From: Candidatus Thorarchaeota archaeon
GTDB taxonomy: Archaea > Asgardarchaeota > Thorarchaeia > Thorarchaeales > Thorarchaeaceae
Assembly: GCA_030669595.1 (NCBI GenBank)
Contig: DAOVDG010000008.1
Coordinates: 1-34,790, forward strand
DNA length: 34,790 nt
Direction: 5' to 3'
Of the stretch, positions 1 through 8,591 are shown one piece after another (the first letter of the stretch is position 1; the number at the start of each line of letters is the position of its first letter). Both the position numbers and the translations under genes were made by a program. The notes beneath the pieces were generated by a model, which did no database searches, was not told the origin of the DNA, and saw nothing but the letters and a program-made list of their open reading frames with translations.

Positions 1-8
1 TGACCACC

Positions 9-716
9 ATGGACCTTGTCATGGCGGGGCTCACCGGCATCTTGTCATTAGCAGTTCTCGCAATAGCCTTCAAGATGTCATTGAAAGGTACACCCAAGTG
101 GCAAGCAAGAAAGCTAGTCCATGTTTCCCTAGGCACGTTCATCGCACTCACAGTACCTGCCTACTCGAACTTGAGTGGGCCAACGCTTGCCGGGGGTATT
201 TTTCTTACTATTCTCATCTACGCGTGGGCTCACAAGAGCGATTTGATCTCTGAATTGCTCATTTCAGGTAGCAGAGAAGGCGAGAGCGGACTCAACACAT
301 TCGCATCCGCCTTCATGGGAATGGTCGCGTTCATTTCAGTATTCATCTTGTTCAGGCCTGAACCATCGATATTCGTCGCATCCATACTGGCGGTATCATG
401 GGGGGACGCCGCAGGCGAGGCTGTAGGAAGGCCGCTGGGCGGTGAGTACGTCAAGAAAAAAATAAGGCAGAAATCAGTGGAGGGGAGTGTTGCAGTCGCG
501 GTGTTCACCAGTATTGCTGTCCTCACCGCTCTTGCATTGTATTCGAGTATTGGATGCCCGCTTTACATAATCCCACAGATATTATTGATTGGCGCAGTCG
601 TAGCGATTGTTGAGATATTGAGCATTGGCTGGATCGACAATTTCGCCATCCCATTTGCCACTGCCCTGTTGATGTGGATTCTATTATTCCCAGGGTTGGT
701 TATCTTCGGGACGTAG
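9..716 (+). CDS. Phytol kinase / dolichol kinase-like (SEC59/VTE5-type) integral membrane protein
   Basis: Multi-TM protein with 'RKLVHVSLG' near the N-terminus and 'SWGDAAGEAVGRPLGGEYVKKKIRQKSVEGSVAV', the GDxxAxxxGxxxG...KSxEGSxA pattern of CTP-dependent polyprenol/phytol kinases. Confidence 0.8.
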   Translation: MDLVMAGLTGILSLAVLAIAFKMSLKGTPKWQARKLVHVSLGTFIALTVPAYSNLSGPTLAGGIFLTILIYAWAHKSDLISELLISGSREGESGLNTFASAFMGMVAFISVFILFRPEPSIFVASILAVSWGDAAGEAVGRPLGGEYVKKKIRQKSVEGSVAVAVFTSIAVLTALALYSSIGCPLYIIPQILLIGAVVAIVEILSIGWIDNFAIPFATALLMWILLFPGLVIFGT

Positions 717-729
717 GTGTGTCGCTGCT

Positions 730-1635
730 CTAGGTCCAATCTGCTAGCCTTGTTACGCCTGATTCTCCAAGCTCGCAGACTAGTTTGAGCTCAGCGAGCA
801 TACTTGACCACCCAATGCGATAGCCAATGACATCCTCGGGCTTTTCAAACCCATAGTGATGAAGGGTCACAACGGTACTATTATCAACGGGGTCAAATCG
901 AATGTTGACACGAGTTTCTTTCTCATCTAGGTACACCCAGGAGAACTCCAGCTCACGATCTTGCTCCACCTTGGTGAATACAACTGGCCCCTTGCCCTCG
1001 GCCCACCATGTGAAGATGCCAGCATAACGAAGGTCAACCTTTGGTTTGTCGGCCCTAATAAAATGACTAAGCTTTTCGGGGTTTGAGAAGGCATCAAAGG
1101 GCAACTGTGGAGGAGTGTTAATCCGCACACTAAGGCGCAAATCGGTAGGATCGTATCGAGTAGTGCTCAACGGTCTGTAATTGGAATAGTCGAATCTGAG
1201 AGCAGCCTCACCAAGCTCCAACACGGACTTCAGGTTTGCGAACATCACGTTCCAGTGCTCAGGAAGATAGAGATTTCTCGCCTCCCTTGGAACAGCACCA
1301 TGCTTTACTTCCAATATCGAGCCGCCATCAGCCTTCGTGAGTCGCAGAACGAAAAGGGTGTCAACCCCCATAATCCTCCAGCTACACAGAATGGCCCTTT
1401 TGTCTTTCAGCCTCTTTATCTCCCAGTAATCTGCCATCTCAGGAATCGTTGGAGCATTCCTGCCCATGAAGCGTATGGTGCCTCCAAGCTTGACGTCTGC
1501 TGTTATCTCATTGCCCAACCACTGAATCATCAGGAGTGGGTTTGTGAGTATTTCCCATACGTCTTCAACAGGTTTGTTGAGACGTACAGTCAAGCGAATG
1601 ACAGGAAGTACATCTTCCTTAGATTGCTCACCCAA
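730..1635 (-). CDS. SRPBCC / AHSA1-like protein with two tandem START-like domains
   Basis: Two repeats of a SRPBCC-like pattern ('RLTVRLNKPVEDVWEILTNPLLMIQWLG' and 'LRLSVRINTPPQLPFDAFSNPEKLSHFI'). The start is a TTG in this call. Confidence 0.7.
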   Translation of the reverse strand: MGEQSKEDVLPVIRLTVRLNKPVEDVWEILTNPLLMIQWLGNEITADVKLGGTIRFMGRNAPTIPEMADYWEIKRLKDKRAILCSWRIMGVDTLFVLRLTKADGGSILEVKHGAVPREARNLYLPEHWNVMFANLKSVLELGEAALRFDYSNYRPLSTTRYDPTDLRLSVRINTPPQLPFDAFSNPEKLSHFIRADKPKVDLRYAGIFTWWAEGKGPVVFTKVEQDRELEFSWVYLDEKETRVNIRFDPVDNSTVVTLHHYGFEKPEDVIGYRIGWSSMLAELKLVCELGESGVTRLADWT

Positions 1636-1727
1636 GGTCCTCTACCTCGTCCAATTGTAGAATGCAACATTAATCTGGCGACTCCACCATATTAATGATT
1701 TCGCATTGGGAATTTAAGTCAGGGCGT

Positions 1728-1934
1728 TACAACAGTCCCGGAATCGGCGATAGGCTGAAGCAGGCGATATTCACTAGGTAGGAGTCGGAAAGCACACGGG
1801 GATCACGCATAGGACTTACGCTTGTGAAGCTAATAGTCAATCAGTGCGGAGGACACATTCGCGTTGAAGACCGGATGGAAAACGACCCATCACAGGGGGC
1901 TCGCTTTGTCATGCTCCTGCGCAGGCCAGCATAG
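1728..1934 (+). pseudogene. Remnant of a histidine kinase HATPase_c domain
   Basis: Frame starting at 1728 reads YNSPGIGDRLKQAIFTR*ESESTRGSRIGLTLVKLIVNQCGGHIRVEDRMENDPSQGARFVMLLRRPA*. It matches the archaeal HK pattern DNGPGIxxxxKxxIF...GxGLGLxLVKxIVxxYGGxIxVEDRxxxDxxxGARFxxxLP. In-frame TAG at 1779-1781; no upstream kinase. Confidence 0.75.
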
Positions 1935-1978
1935 TTCGAATCAATGAGCACTATCGAGGAGTCAAATCATCAAACGTT

Positions 1979-2407
1979 TCACATGCGGTCCATTCTCATC
2001 AAGGTGACGACAGCTTCTCCGTCAAGAACCACCTTATCCTCTTGATTGATGCAGACTGTTTTCAGCGTGAGGAATTCCTTTTCATCATTTTTGTCTGTGA
2101 CTTCAACACGAGCAGTGATTGTATCACCAATTCGAACGGGTTGTCGAAACTTCATGCTCTGACTCATGTAGATGGTCCCAGGACCAGGAAGTTTCATCCC
2201 AACCACCGTGCTTACGTAGGTGGCAGTCAGTATTCCATGCGCGATTCGGCCCTTGAACATCGTTTTCTTCGCCCAGTCCTCATTAAAGTGAAGTGGATTA
2301 TAATCGCCACTCACTTGACCAAACATCTCAATGTCCTCAGATGTAACTGTGCGTACGTATTCTGCATGCTGCCCAATTCTGATGTTTTCGTACTTTGCTA
2401 TCTCCAT
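1979..2407 (-). CDS. MaoC-like (R)-specific enoyl-CoA hydratase / dehydratase
   Basis: 'VTSEDIEMFGQVSGDYNPLHFNEDWAKKTMFKGRIAHGILTATYVSTVVG' hot-dog fold hydratase motif (D-x-N-P-x-H, FxxRIAHG). The start at MEIAKYEN is preceded by AAGGAGG. Confidence 0.9.
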   Translation of the reverse strand: MEIAKYENIRIGQHAEYVRTVTSEDIEMFGQVSGDYNPLHFNEDWAKKTMFKGRIAHGILTATYVSTVVGMKLPGPGTIYMSQSMKFRQPVRIGDTITARVEVTDKNDEKEFLTLKTVCINQEDKVVLDGEAVVTLMRMDRM

Positions 2408-2771
2408 TCGATTTCCTCCTTGTCCATTCAACAGGATCCCACCTAATCATCATGGCGTTCCAAGCTTCCGATGCCATCGACGGTCAGCAAGACCGAATTG
2501 TCAATCCTGAAGTTTCGCGTCCATTCCAGACGCTTGACTTCGAAGAGTCAATGCGAGTTTCGAACCTGACCTTTCTGAGTTCCTTGCGCATGATAGAAAT
2601 GTTGCGGTCTTCGTGGGGCATTCCTGCAAGGTCACTGTGTATCCATGAGATAGATTCGCACAAAGACAATTCATATGGTCAAAACAAATATAGCTCGTTG
2701 GCCTAGTTTCAACAATCCTGTGCATATGGTCCACCGAGCCAGAGTATGACGGGACGAAGGTCGGGGTCCAC

Positions 2772-5033
2772 ATGAGTGACAAACCTCCTTTGAGAGAGAC
2801 GCCCACGGAAGGCATGGATACCAGCGATGATATTCTCCGTTATCGTGCGCTAGTGGACTCGATGAATGAAGGGTTCGCTGTGGTCGACAAAAAGAATGTC
2901 TTCACCTATGTGAACAAGCGATTCTCCGACATGCTCGGATACACTCTTGATGCAATGATGGGCTTTAAGCTGACCGATTTCCTTGATGCGAAGAATGCCA
3001 AGGTACTCAAGGCGAACGTGAAAAGGAGGAAGAAAGGTCTGGCATCTCAGTACGAGCTAGTGTGGACGTCCAAGACCGGTGAAGAGGTCCCTACGATTGT
3101 ATCAGGTGCTCCTCTAATCGATCACAAAGGCAAGCATAGGGGCTCGTTCGCGGTTGTCCTTGACATGACAGCGTTCAAGAAGGCTGAGAAAGCCCTTGCG
3201 CGTTCAGAAGCGAGGTACAAAACCCTAGTAGAGAATCCGCTTCAGGGTGTCACCGTGATACAGAACAGCCGGTACGTATACGTCAACCAAGCATTCGCTG
3301 ACATGGTGGGTTACTCAGTTGATGAAATCCTAGAGATGACAACCGAAGAAGGATGGGGACTTGTCCATCCCGATGATAAAAGCAGGCTTCTAGAATATGC
3401 AGCGGACCGAAGAGGAAAAAAACCGACCCACACACAATACGAGTACAGGTTCATCAAGAAAGATGGCTCTCTCCTATTTGTAGAGGCGTTCTCAAGCGTG
3501 ATAGAATATGATGGAGAGCGTGCACTTGAAGTTTTGATAATCGATAGGACGGAGAGAGAAAAGGCAGAAGTAAGACAACAAGAAACGGAGAATCTCTACA
3601 GAGTTCTGATAGAAACCTCCCCAGATGCGATTACGCTAACTGATTTAGAGGGCAACCTCATAATGGCCAACAAGCAGGCAATCAAGATGCATGGCTGCGA
3701 AACTGAAGAACAACTGCTAGGCAAGGCTGCCATCGAAATGATTGTTCCGGAGGATAGGGAGCTCGCCATGACCAACCTCCATAAGACATTGACCGAGGGG
3801 GCGATACGCGATGTTGAGTACACCATGATTCGCTATGACGGAACGGAATTCCCCGCAGCGATGAGCGCTTCTCTGCTACGAGGCTCCGATGGTCAACCAA
3901 AGGCGTTCATAGGCGTAATTCGGGACATCACTAAGAGAAAGTATGCTGATTCTCAGCTGAAGACCTCCACTGATGCGCTGGGCAGGTCAGAGCTGAAGTA
4001 TCGAACGCTGGCTGAGCAGTCCATGCAAGGTCTGACTATCCTCAATGACAACGGGTTTGCCTACGTAAACTCCGCATTCGCTGACCTGGTTGGTTACGAA
4101 ATCGAAGACCTCCTTGCAATGTCACTGAAGCAAGCGTGGGATCTCATCCACCCTGATGACGCCGACCTTCTGAAGGAGAGGATGTCTGGTGGAAAAGAAG
4201 ACAAGCTCCAGACATCCAGTTTCGAGATACAACTCTTGAGAAAGGACGGAGAAATACGCTGGGTAGAGAACTTCACTAACAGAGTAGAATACGAAGGAAC
4301 GCCTGCGATTCAGACTGTGTATGTAGATGTGACTCAAGCAAAGAAGGCGGAGAAAGACGTTCGAGCGGCACGGGATAGTGCTCGTCTATATCAAGATCTC
4401 ATGGGACATGACATAACCAACCAGCTGCAAGTCATCCTGAATAGCGCGACTCTGATGCGAAGCGCGACAGAAGACACGATTAAGGACTCATTCCTCGACA
4501 TCATCAATGAAGCTGTAAGCAGATGTGCAAGACTGATTGGTGAGGCACGGGCAACAGAACAACTCATGCTAGTTCCCATGGAGGAGAGGTCTCTGAACCT
4601 AGCTGCCGCTGGGTGCATAAGGGCCATCTCAAGTCGTGTGAAAGCAGACTTCGACACTTCATTCAGTGCTCAAGATGCAATGATCAACGCAGATGAGTAT
4701 CTTGAACTGCTGATTTCTAATTTATTGATGAACGCAGTAGAACACAATCCTAGAGAGGACAAACGGGTGTGGGTGAAACTGCAAAAACAAGAAGATGCAT
4801 TCATACTCTCGATTGCTGATAATGGCCCGGGGATAACAGATGCTTCGAAAGCCGGAATCTTTGATATGTCACGTAGATTTGGGGGTTTAAGTCTTCACCA
4901 ATCCAAGCAGATTATTGACAAGTACGGCGGCGAAATACTAATCGTCGATCGTGTAGCTGGGGACCATAGCAAAGGCGCCGAGTTCAGAATCCGGTTTCCG
5001 AGGCAAAGGAGAAAGTCCAACCAGAGCTCCTAG
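2772..5033 (+). CDS. PAS-domain sensor histidine kinase (about four PAS domains, archaeal-type HisKA, HATPase_c)
   Basis: Four PAS-like repeats ('AFADMVGYSVDEILEM', 'AFADLVGYEIEDLLAM' etc.), phospho-acceptor region 'MGHDITNQLQVILNSATLM', N-box 'LLISNLLMNAVEHNP', G1 'IADNGPGI'. Confidence 0.92.
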   Translation: MSDKPPLRETPTEGMDTSDDILRYRALVDSMNEGFAVVDKKNVFTYVNKRFSDMLGYTLDAMMGFKLTDFLDAKNAKVLKANVKRRKKGLASQYELVWTSKTGEEVPTIVSGAPLIDHKGKHRGSFAVVLDMTAFKKAEKALARSEARYKTLVENPLQGVTVIQNSRYVYVNQAFADMVGYSVDEILEMTTEEGWGLVHPDDKSRLLEYAADRRGKKPTHTQYEYRFIKKDGSLLFVEAFSSVIEYDGERALEVLIIDRTEREKAEVRQQETENLYRVLIETSPDAITLTDLEGNLIMANKQAIKMHGCETEEQLLGKAAIEMIVPEDRELAMTNLHKTLTEGAIRDVEYTMIRYDGTEFPAAMSASLLRGSDGQPKAFIGVIRDITKRKYADSQLKTSTDALGRSELKYRTLAEQSMQGLTILNDNGFAYVNSAFADLVGYEIEDLLAMSLKQAWDLIHPDDADLLKERMSGGKEDKLQTSSFEIQLLRKDGEIRWVENFTNRVEYEGTPAIQTVYVDVTQAKKAEKDVRAARDSARLYQDLMGHDITNQLQVILNSATLMRSATEDTIKDSFLDIINEAVSRCARLIGEARATEQLMLVPMEERSLNLAAAGCIRAISSRVKADFDTSFSAQDAMINADEYLELLISNLLMNAVEHNPREDKRVWVKLQKQEDAFILSIADNGPGITDASKAGIFDMSRRFGGLSLHQSKQIIDKYGGEILIVDRVAGDHSKGAEFRIRFPRQRRKSNQSS

Positions 5034-5046
5034 AATAACCCAGCCA

Positions 5047-5691
5047 CTAACGAACCAGAAGATTCGAGCGTACTTGGTCTATCTGTTGCGAAGTCAGCCC
5101 CACCTCTTGCTGAAGGTATTCTGTGGCTCCGCCCATCCGTTGTATCTCAGCAAATAACTGTTTAATGTTTGTTGCTTTGGCCCCCGGCGAAAGCATGTAA
5201 TCTTGTACGATGGTGTCCTTGTTAAAGCCCATGACATCGAGAAGAAGAGCAGCAATCACGCCAGCCCTGTCACGTCCTGCAAAACAGTGGAAGAGAACGG
5301 GATAGCTCTCGCGAGCCTGTAAAATGCTGAATACCCGGGATATGCCCGTTCTGCATTCTTGGAAGATATGATGAAGTGGATTCATGTAGTCAGAATAGTC
5401 ATCATCGGGCCGCCTAACAGATGTGAACGAATCTAATGGCACGGACATGATTTCAAAACGCGAGAGCATGGCCTCGCTGTAGCAATGTTCACTCTTCTCT
5501 TCATCAGTGCGAAGGTCGATTATTGTTTTGACTCCATGAGCCTGCAGTATGCGAATCATCTCGGGCTCCTCTTGAAACAAAGGCAGAGCGGACCTGTAGA
5601 CAAGGCCCGGGCGAAGAGCAGGTCCCTTCACTTCCTCATAGTCAAGGGAGCGCATGTTGTATAGCAGGGAGTTATTGTTCATTGTTCTCAC
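5047..5691 (-). CDS. Tyrosine/dual-specificity phosphatase family protein (Y_phosphatase3-like)
   Basis: 'VLFHCFAGRDRAGVIAALLLDVMG' is an HCX5R P-loop; N-terminal 'MRSLDYEE...LRPGLVYRSALP' and 'TIIDLRTDEE' are typical of this family. Confidence 0.9.
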   Translation of the reverse strand: MRTMNNNSLLYNMRSLDYEEVKGPALRPGLVYRSALPLFQEEPEMIRILQAHGVKTIIDLRTDEEKSEHCYSEAMLSRFEIMSVPLDSFTSVRRPDDDYSDYMNPLHHIFQECRTGISRVFSILQARESYPVLFHCFAGRDRAGVIAALLLDVMGFNKDTIVQDYMLSPGAKATNIKQLFAEIQRMGGATEYLQQEVGLTSQQIDQVRSNLLVR

Positions 5692-5714
5692 CTCTTGGCG
5701 TGCCTGCAGGTTAA

Positions 5715-6575
5715 CTAACTGACAACTAGCTCAATTTCAGCATCACTCTTGGCTCCGATGCCAATCTCAACTGCATGAGCGATCTGAGGGAGTTCCCAGA
5801 CATTCCGGTCCAGTCGATTCTTAGCCCCGTAGCTCTGAAGAATCTTCACGCCCTCGACATCTATGGAAACCATATCTCCACTGGCGAGAATGAAACCAGA
5901 GCACTCCAACTGCCCACTCATGGGGCCACCTGTCACGAAGCACTTCCGGGCGTCCATGACTATTAGAGATGGCTGGAAGTACGAAGCTAGGTCAACTGCC
6001 TTCTGCTCAAGCCGTCGGGCGTGCATCCTAAGTCGATCCCTACGCCTTATCCAGCCTACAAAGAGTTTCATACTTGCAGTGAATCGCGCAAGCCGGTGTG
6101 TCTTGAGACATGGAGCCAGCACAAGCTTTCCAAGGTCAAGCAGTGGCTTCCCGATTGAGCCCGTCTTGAGGAACTTGCCACGGGGAAAGTCCACCTTCAC
6201 CCATTCATTCTCATCAAGGAATATCAGGTCTGCATCCAGGGCATCAGCTACTTCGTCAAGACCAATCTTTTTGGCTACTTCTCGCGTAGACACTCTCAGA
6301 GTTGAGCTGTCAATAATCCGAATCTTCTCGGCTCCGGCATCCAGAAGAAGCTCACCAAGAGCTTTGATGAACTCCGGATCACTTGATGCTGGATAAGGGT
6401 CAGCCGTGTTGAGATTCGGTTTGATGGTCACCGTATCACCTTCTTCGATGACTTTCTCAAAACCACCAATGAGTTCCACGGCTCGCTTGATATCACTCTT
6501 CAAGTCGCCACTAATGGAGGTCTTGCTCACTAGAAAGCGACCATCCTTGGTGTAGGGTTTCAACAATGGAAGCAT
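5715..6575 (-). CDS. DUF362 domain-containing protein
   Basis: 'GDTVTIKPNLN...PEFIKALGELLLDAGAEKIRIIDSS' and 'LVLAPCLKTHRLARFTASMKLFVGWI...LIVMDARKCFVTGGPMSG' are DUF362 signatures. No 4Fe-4S cysteine cluster seen. Confidence 0.82.
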   Translation of the reverse strand: MLPLLKPYTKDGRFLVSKTSISGDLKSDIKRAVELIGGFEKVIEEGDTVTIKPNLNTADPYPASSDPEFIKALGELLLDAGAEKIRIIDSSTLRVSTREVAKKIGLDEVADALDADLIFLDENEWVKVDFPRGKFLKTGSIGKPLLDLGKLVLAPCLKTHRLARFTASMKLFVGWIRRRDRLRMHARRLEQKAVDLASYFQPSLIVMDARKCFVTGGPMSGQLECSGFILASGDMVSIDVEGVKILQSYGAKNRLDRNVWELPQIAHAVEIGIGAKSDAEIELVVS

Positions 6576-6683
6576 TTAATCCCACTCAATACCATACATT
6601 GGCAGGTTAGCTATCATTAAGTTAGCTGATTGGGCACGAAAAAGCAGCCTATTGCTTATTCCGTTCTGGTAAATTCCCAAGAC

Positions 6684-6707
6684 CCACTGAACAGTAATCA
6701 ACAGTGG
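6684..6707. repeat. Hairpin CCACTG-N12-CAGTGG
   Basis: Perfect 6-bp inverted repeat directly upstream of the TnpB tail remnant. Confidence 0.5.
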
Positions 6708-6753
6708 AGTTTTTATACTCAAATGTGGATAAAAAGGGGTCGCCGCCAGTTAG

Positions 6754-6861
6754 ACGGAGACTCTAAACGCCTGTGGAGAGGATGTAAGACTCTGCAAATC
6801 AAAGATTTGCGAAGCAGCCTCGATGAATCAGGAACCGAACACCATTAGGAGGATGTCCTAG
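6754..6861 (+). pseudogene. Isolated C-terminal tail of an IS200/IS605-family TnpB (OrfB), probable element right-end remnant
   Basis: Frame reads (VAAS*)TETLNACGEDVRLCKSKICEAASMNQEPNTIRRMS*. The ETxNACGxxVR...EA(A/G)SxxQEP tail is characteristic of IS605 OrfB C-termini. In-frame TAG at 6751-6753; no RuvC or zinc-finger part nearby. Confidence 0.65.
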
Positions 6862-6969
6862 TTGGGTAAGTTTCGGGTAACGGTGTGACAGATGCCATAT
6901 TGAGGGAACGATGTCTTAACCATCAAATAGTCTTCCATGTAGGTGTTCACGCAGACACAGACGGGACTG

Positions 6970-7575
6970 CTAATCTTTCTGTTTCCGCTTTGGAATCAAG
7001 AATCCTACACGGTCCCTGTACTCCAAGTAAGGCTGCCCATATCTGATTACTAGGTCCCTCTCCTCTGCAAGGCAGAACACGTAGAATATGGGAAACCAGA
7101 GAAACGAGTACAGTATTAGAAACGGCGAATTGAGAAAGAAGGAAATGGCCAACCAGATGAAAGCCTCTCCAATGGCTTGGGGATGTCGAAGGGTTTCATA
7201 GATTCCGCTGGCCAATGTATGTTCCTTCTTGGGTTCAAGGCTTTCTTTGCCAGCATCCCTCAAACCCCTGAACATCAGAGTCAGCGAGGGGATGAGAATG
7301 ACGAATCCCATGACTACGGAAACCCAGTATTTCCATGGAAGGAGCCGCGGAAAATCATTAGAGAGCGGATAGAAGTAATAGATCAGATAGTTCACAATCG
7401 TCATGACTTCGAAAACAGATGCGATGATTCGGTACTGCTTGCACTTGGAGTACGCAGATTCACCAATCTCCTTCTCAAGAGCGGCAGGTCCGACGCTCTT
7501 GATATAGAAATGCGCCATTAGTACCGCTGACATTACCAGCACAATGAAATTGATCCAATCAATCATCGATGCCAT
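6970..7575 (-). CDS. Isoprenylcysteine carboxyl methyltransferase / phospholipid methyltransferase-like membrane protein
   Basis: 'GIYETLRHPQAIGEAFIWLAISFFL...AEERDLVIRYGQPYLEYRDRVGFLIPKRK' is the ICMT/PEMT RHP...EE...Y..Y...V...IP pattern. Confidence 0.85.
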   Translation of the reverse strand: MASMIDWINFIVLVMSAVLMAHFYIKSVGPAALEKEIGESAYSKCKQYRIIASVFEVMTIVNYLIYYFYPLSNDFPRLLPWKYWVSVVMGFVILIPSLTLMFRGLRDAGKESLEPKKEHTLASGIYETLRHPQAIGEAFIWLAISFFLNSPFLILYSFLWFPIFYVFCLAEERDLVIRYGQPYLEYRDRVGFLIPKRKQKD

Positions 7576-7645
7576 CTCAGAAGGAATTGCTCAATCACCA
7601 TTGGGGATGATTAGCTATTAAGTGACATGGGAAATGAAGTGTTAG

Positions 7646-8548
7646 TCACACGCCCAAAACAACGAGAATGACTCCCGCAATTGTAACTACAACGCCAATC
7701 ATCGCAACTCTCGTGATACGTTCCTTCAAGAAGACCATCGATATAGGCAGCGCGAAAAGTGGAGATAGAGAACCAATAACCGAGGTGACGGCGGCACCCA
7801 CGAATTTCACCGTGGAAACGTAGAGAAGTGAACCCAAACCCATTCCAAACAGTCCTGCAACAGCTATTATCTTGACAGTCCGTTGGGGAGGCGTCGGCAT
7901 CCCGCGATGCTTAGCAATGAGGAACATCGGGATGAATGCGGCTGACCCGAATGCCACTCTAACGAAATTGCCGTCGATAGGATTAACATTTTCAACTCCC
8001 ACTTGGAGGAGGATGGTTGCAAATGCATAGAGTACTGCAACCAGGAGAGCCAATCCTACTCCAACTTTGTCGAGCTTGCGCTTGACTGCGTGGTCTTCAT
8101 CTTGCCCCTGTTCCTTTGAAATGAGGATAACTCCTATTACAGCCAGGAGGATGCCAGCAGATCTGGATAACAGGGGTTCTTCAAAACCAACTGCAATGGC
8201 TAGAACATAGGTAAGGATTGGGAATGACATCGCAATTGGAAATGCATAGGATACACCGATTCTCTCTTGCGCCGAGAGATAGAAAGTGTCGCCTAGCACG
8301 GCACCGAAAATCACCGATACGACAAGGTATGCCAGCGCCTCCTGAGGAATGTAGAACGGCTCAGAACGAATGGGCAGAACAACCAGCACGGTCATGAAAG
8401 CCAATGCAACCCACATCTTGACCGAGCCTATTGCGAGAGGCCGAATGGAGTCGCTCTGTGACCTGTAGACAACAACGGACACCGCATAGATGGCTGATGA
8501 CAGTAGACCGGTTGCTATTCCAATCATCATCTCGGGGGTGAGTTGCAT
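7646..8548 (-). CDS. EamA/DMT-family transporter (about 10 TM, two EamA repeats)
   Basis: Repeat ends 'PILTYVLAIAVGFEEPLLSRSAGILLAVIGVILIS' and 'PLFALPISMVFLKERITRVAMIGVVVTIAGVILVVLG'. Confidence 0.9.
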   Translation of the reverse strand: MQLTPEMMIGIATGLLSSAIYAVSVVVYRSQSDSIRPLAIGSVKMWVALAFMTVLVVLPIRSEPFYIPQEALAYLVVSVIFGAVLGDTFYLSAQERIGVSYAFPIAMSFPILTYVLAIAVGFEEPLLSRSAGILLAVIGVILISKEQGQDEDHAVKRKLDKVGVGLALLVAVLYAFATILLQVGVENVNPIDGNFVRVAFGSAAFIPMFLIAKHRGMPTPPQRTVKIIAVAGLFGMGLGSLLYVSTVKFVGAAVTSVIGSLSPLFALPISMVFLKERITRVAMIGVVVTIAGVILVVLGV

Positions 8549-8591
8549 AGTAGAGATTCAGGCCGCTACTTGCACCTAAGATGTTATCGGA

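Noticed and set aside
1915-1950. Possible tRNA T-loop (GTTCGAATC at 1934-1942)
   Set aside because: No acceptor stem, D-arm or anticodon arm can be folded around it; upstream sequence is the kinase relic.
2395-2815. Overlapping small ORFs on both strands between the MaoC gene and the histidine kinase
   Set aside because: None shows recognisable motifs, good start signals or better coding character than the others. Left unannotated.
6630-6848. 72-aa plus-strand ORF (MGTKKQPIAYSV...)
   Set aside because: It is in a different frame from the recognisable TnpB tail and has no protein-like character.
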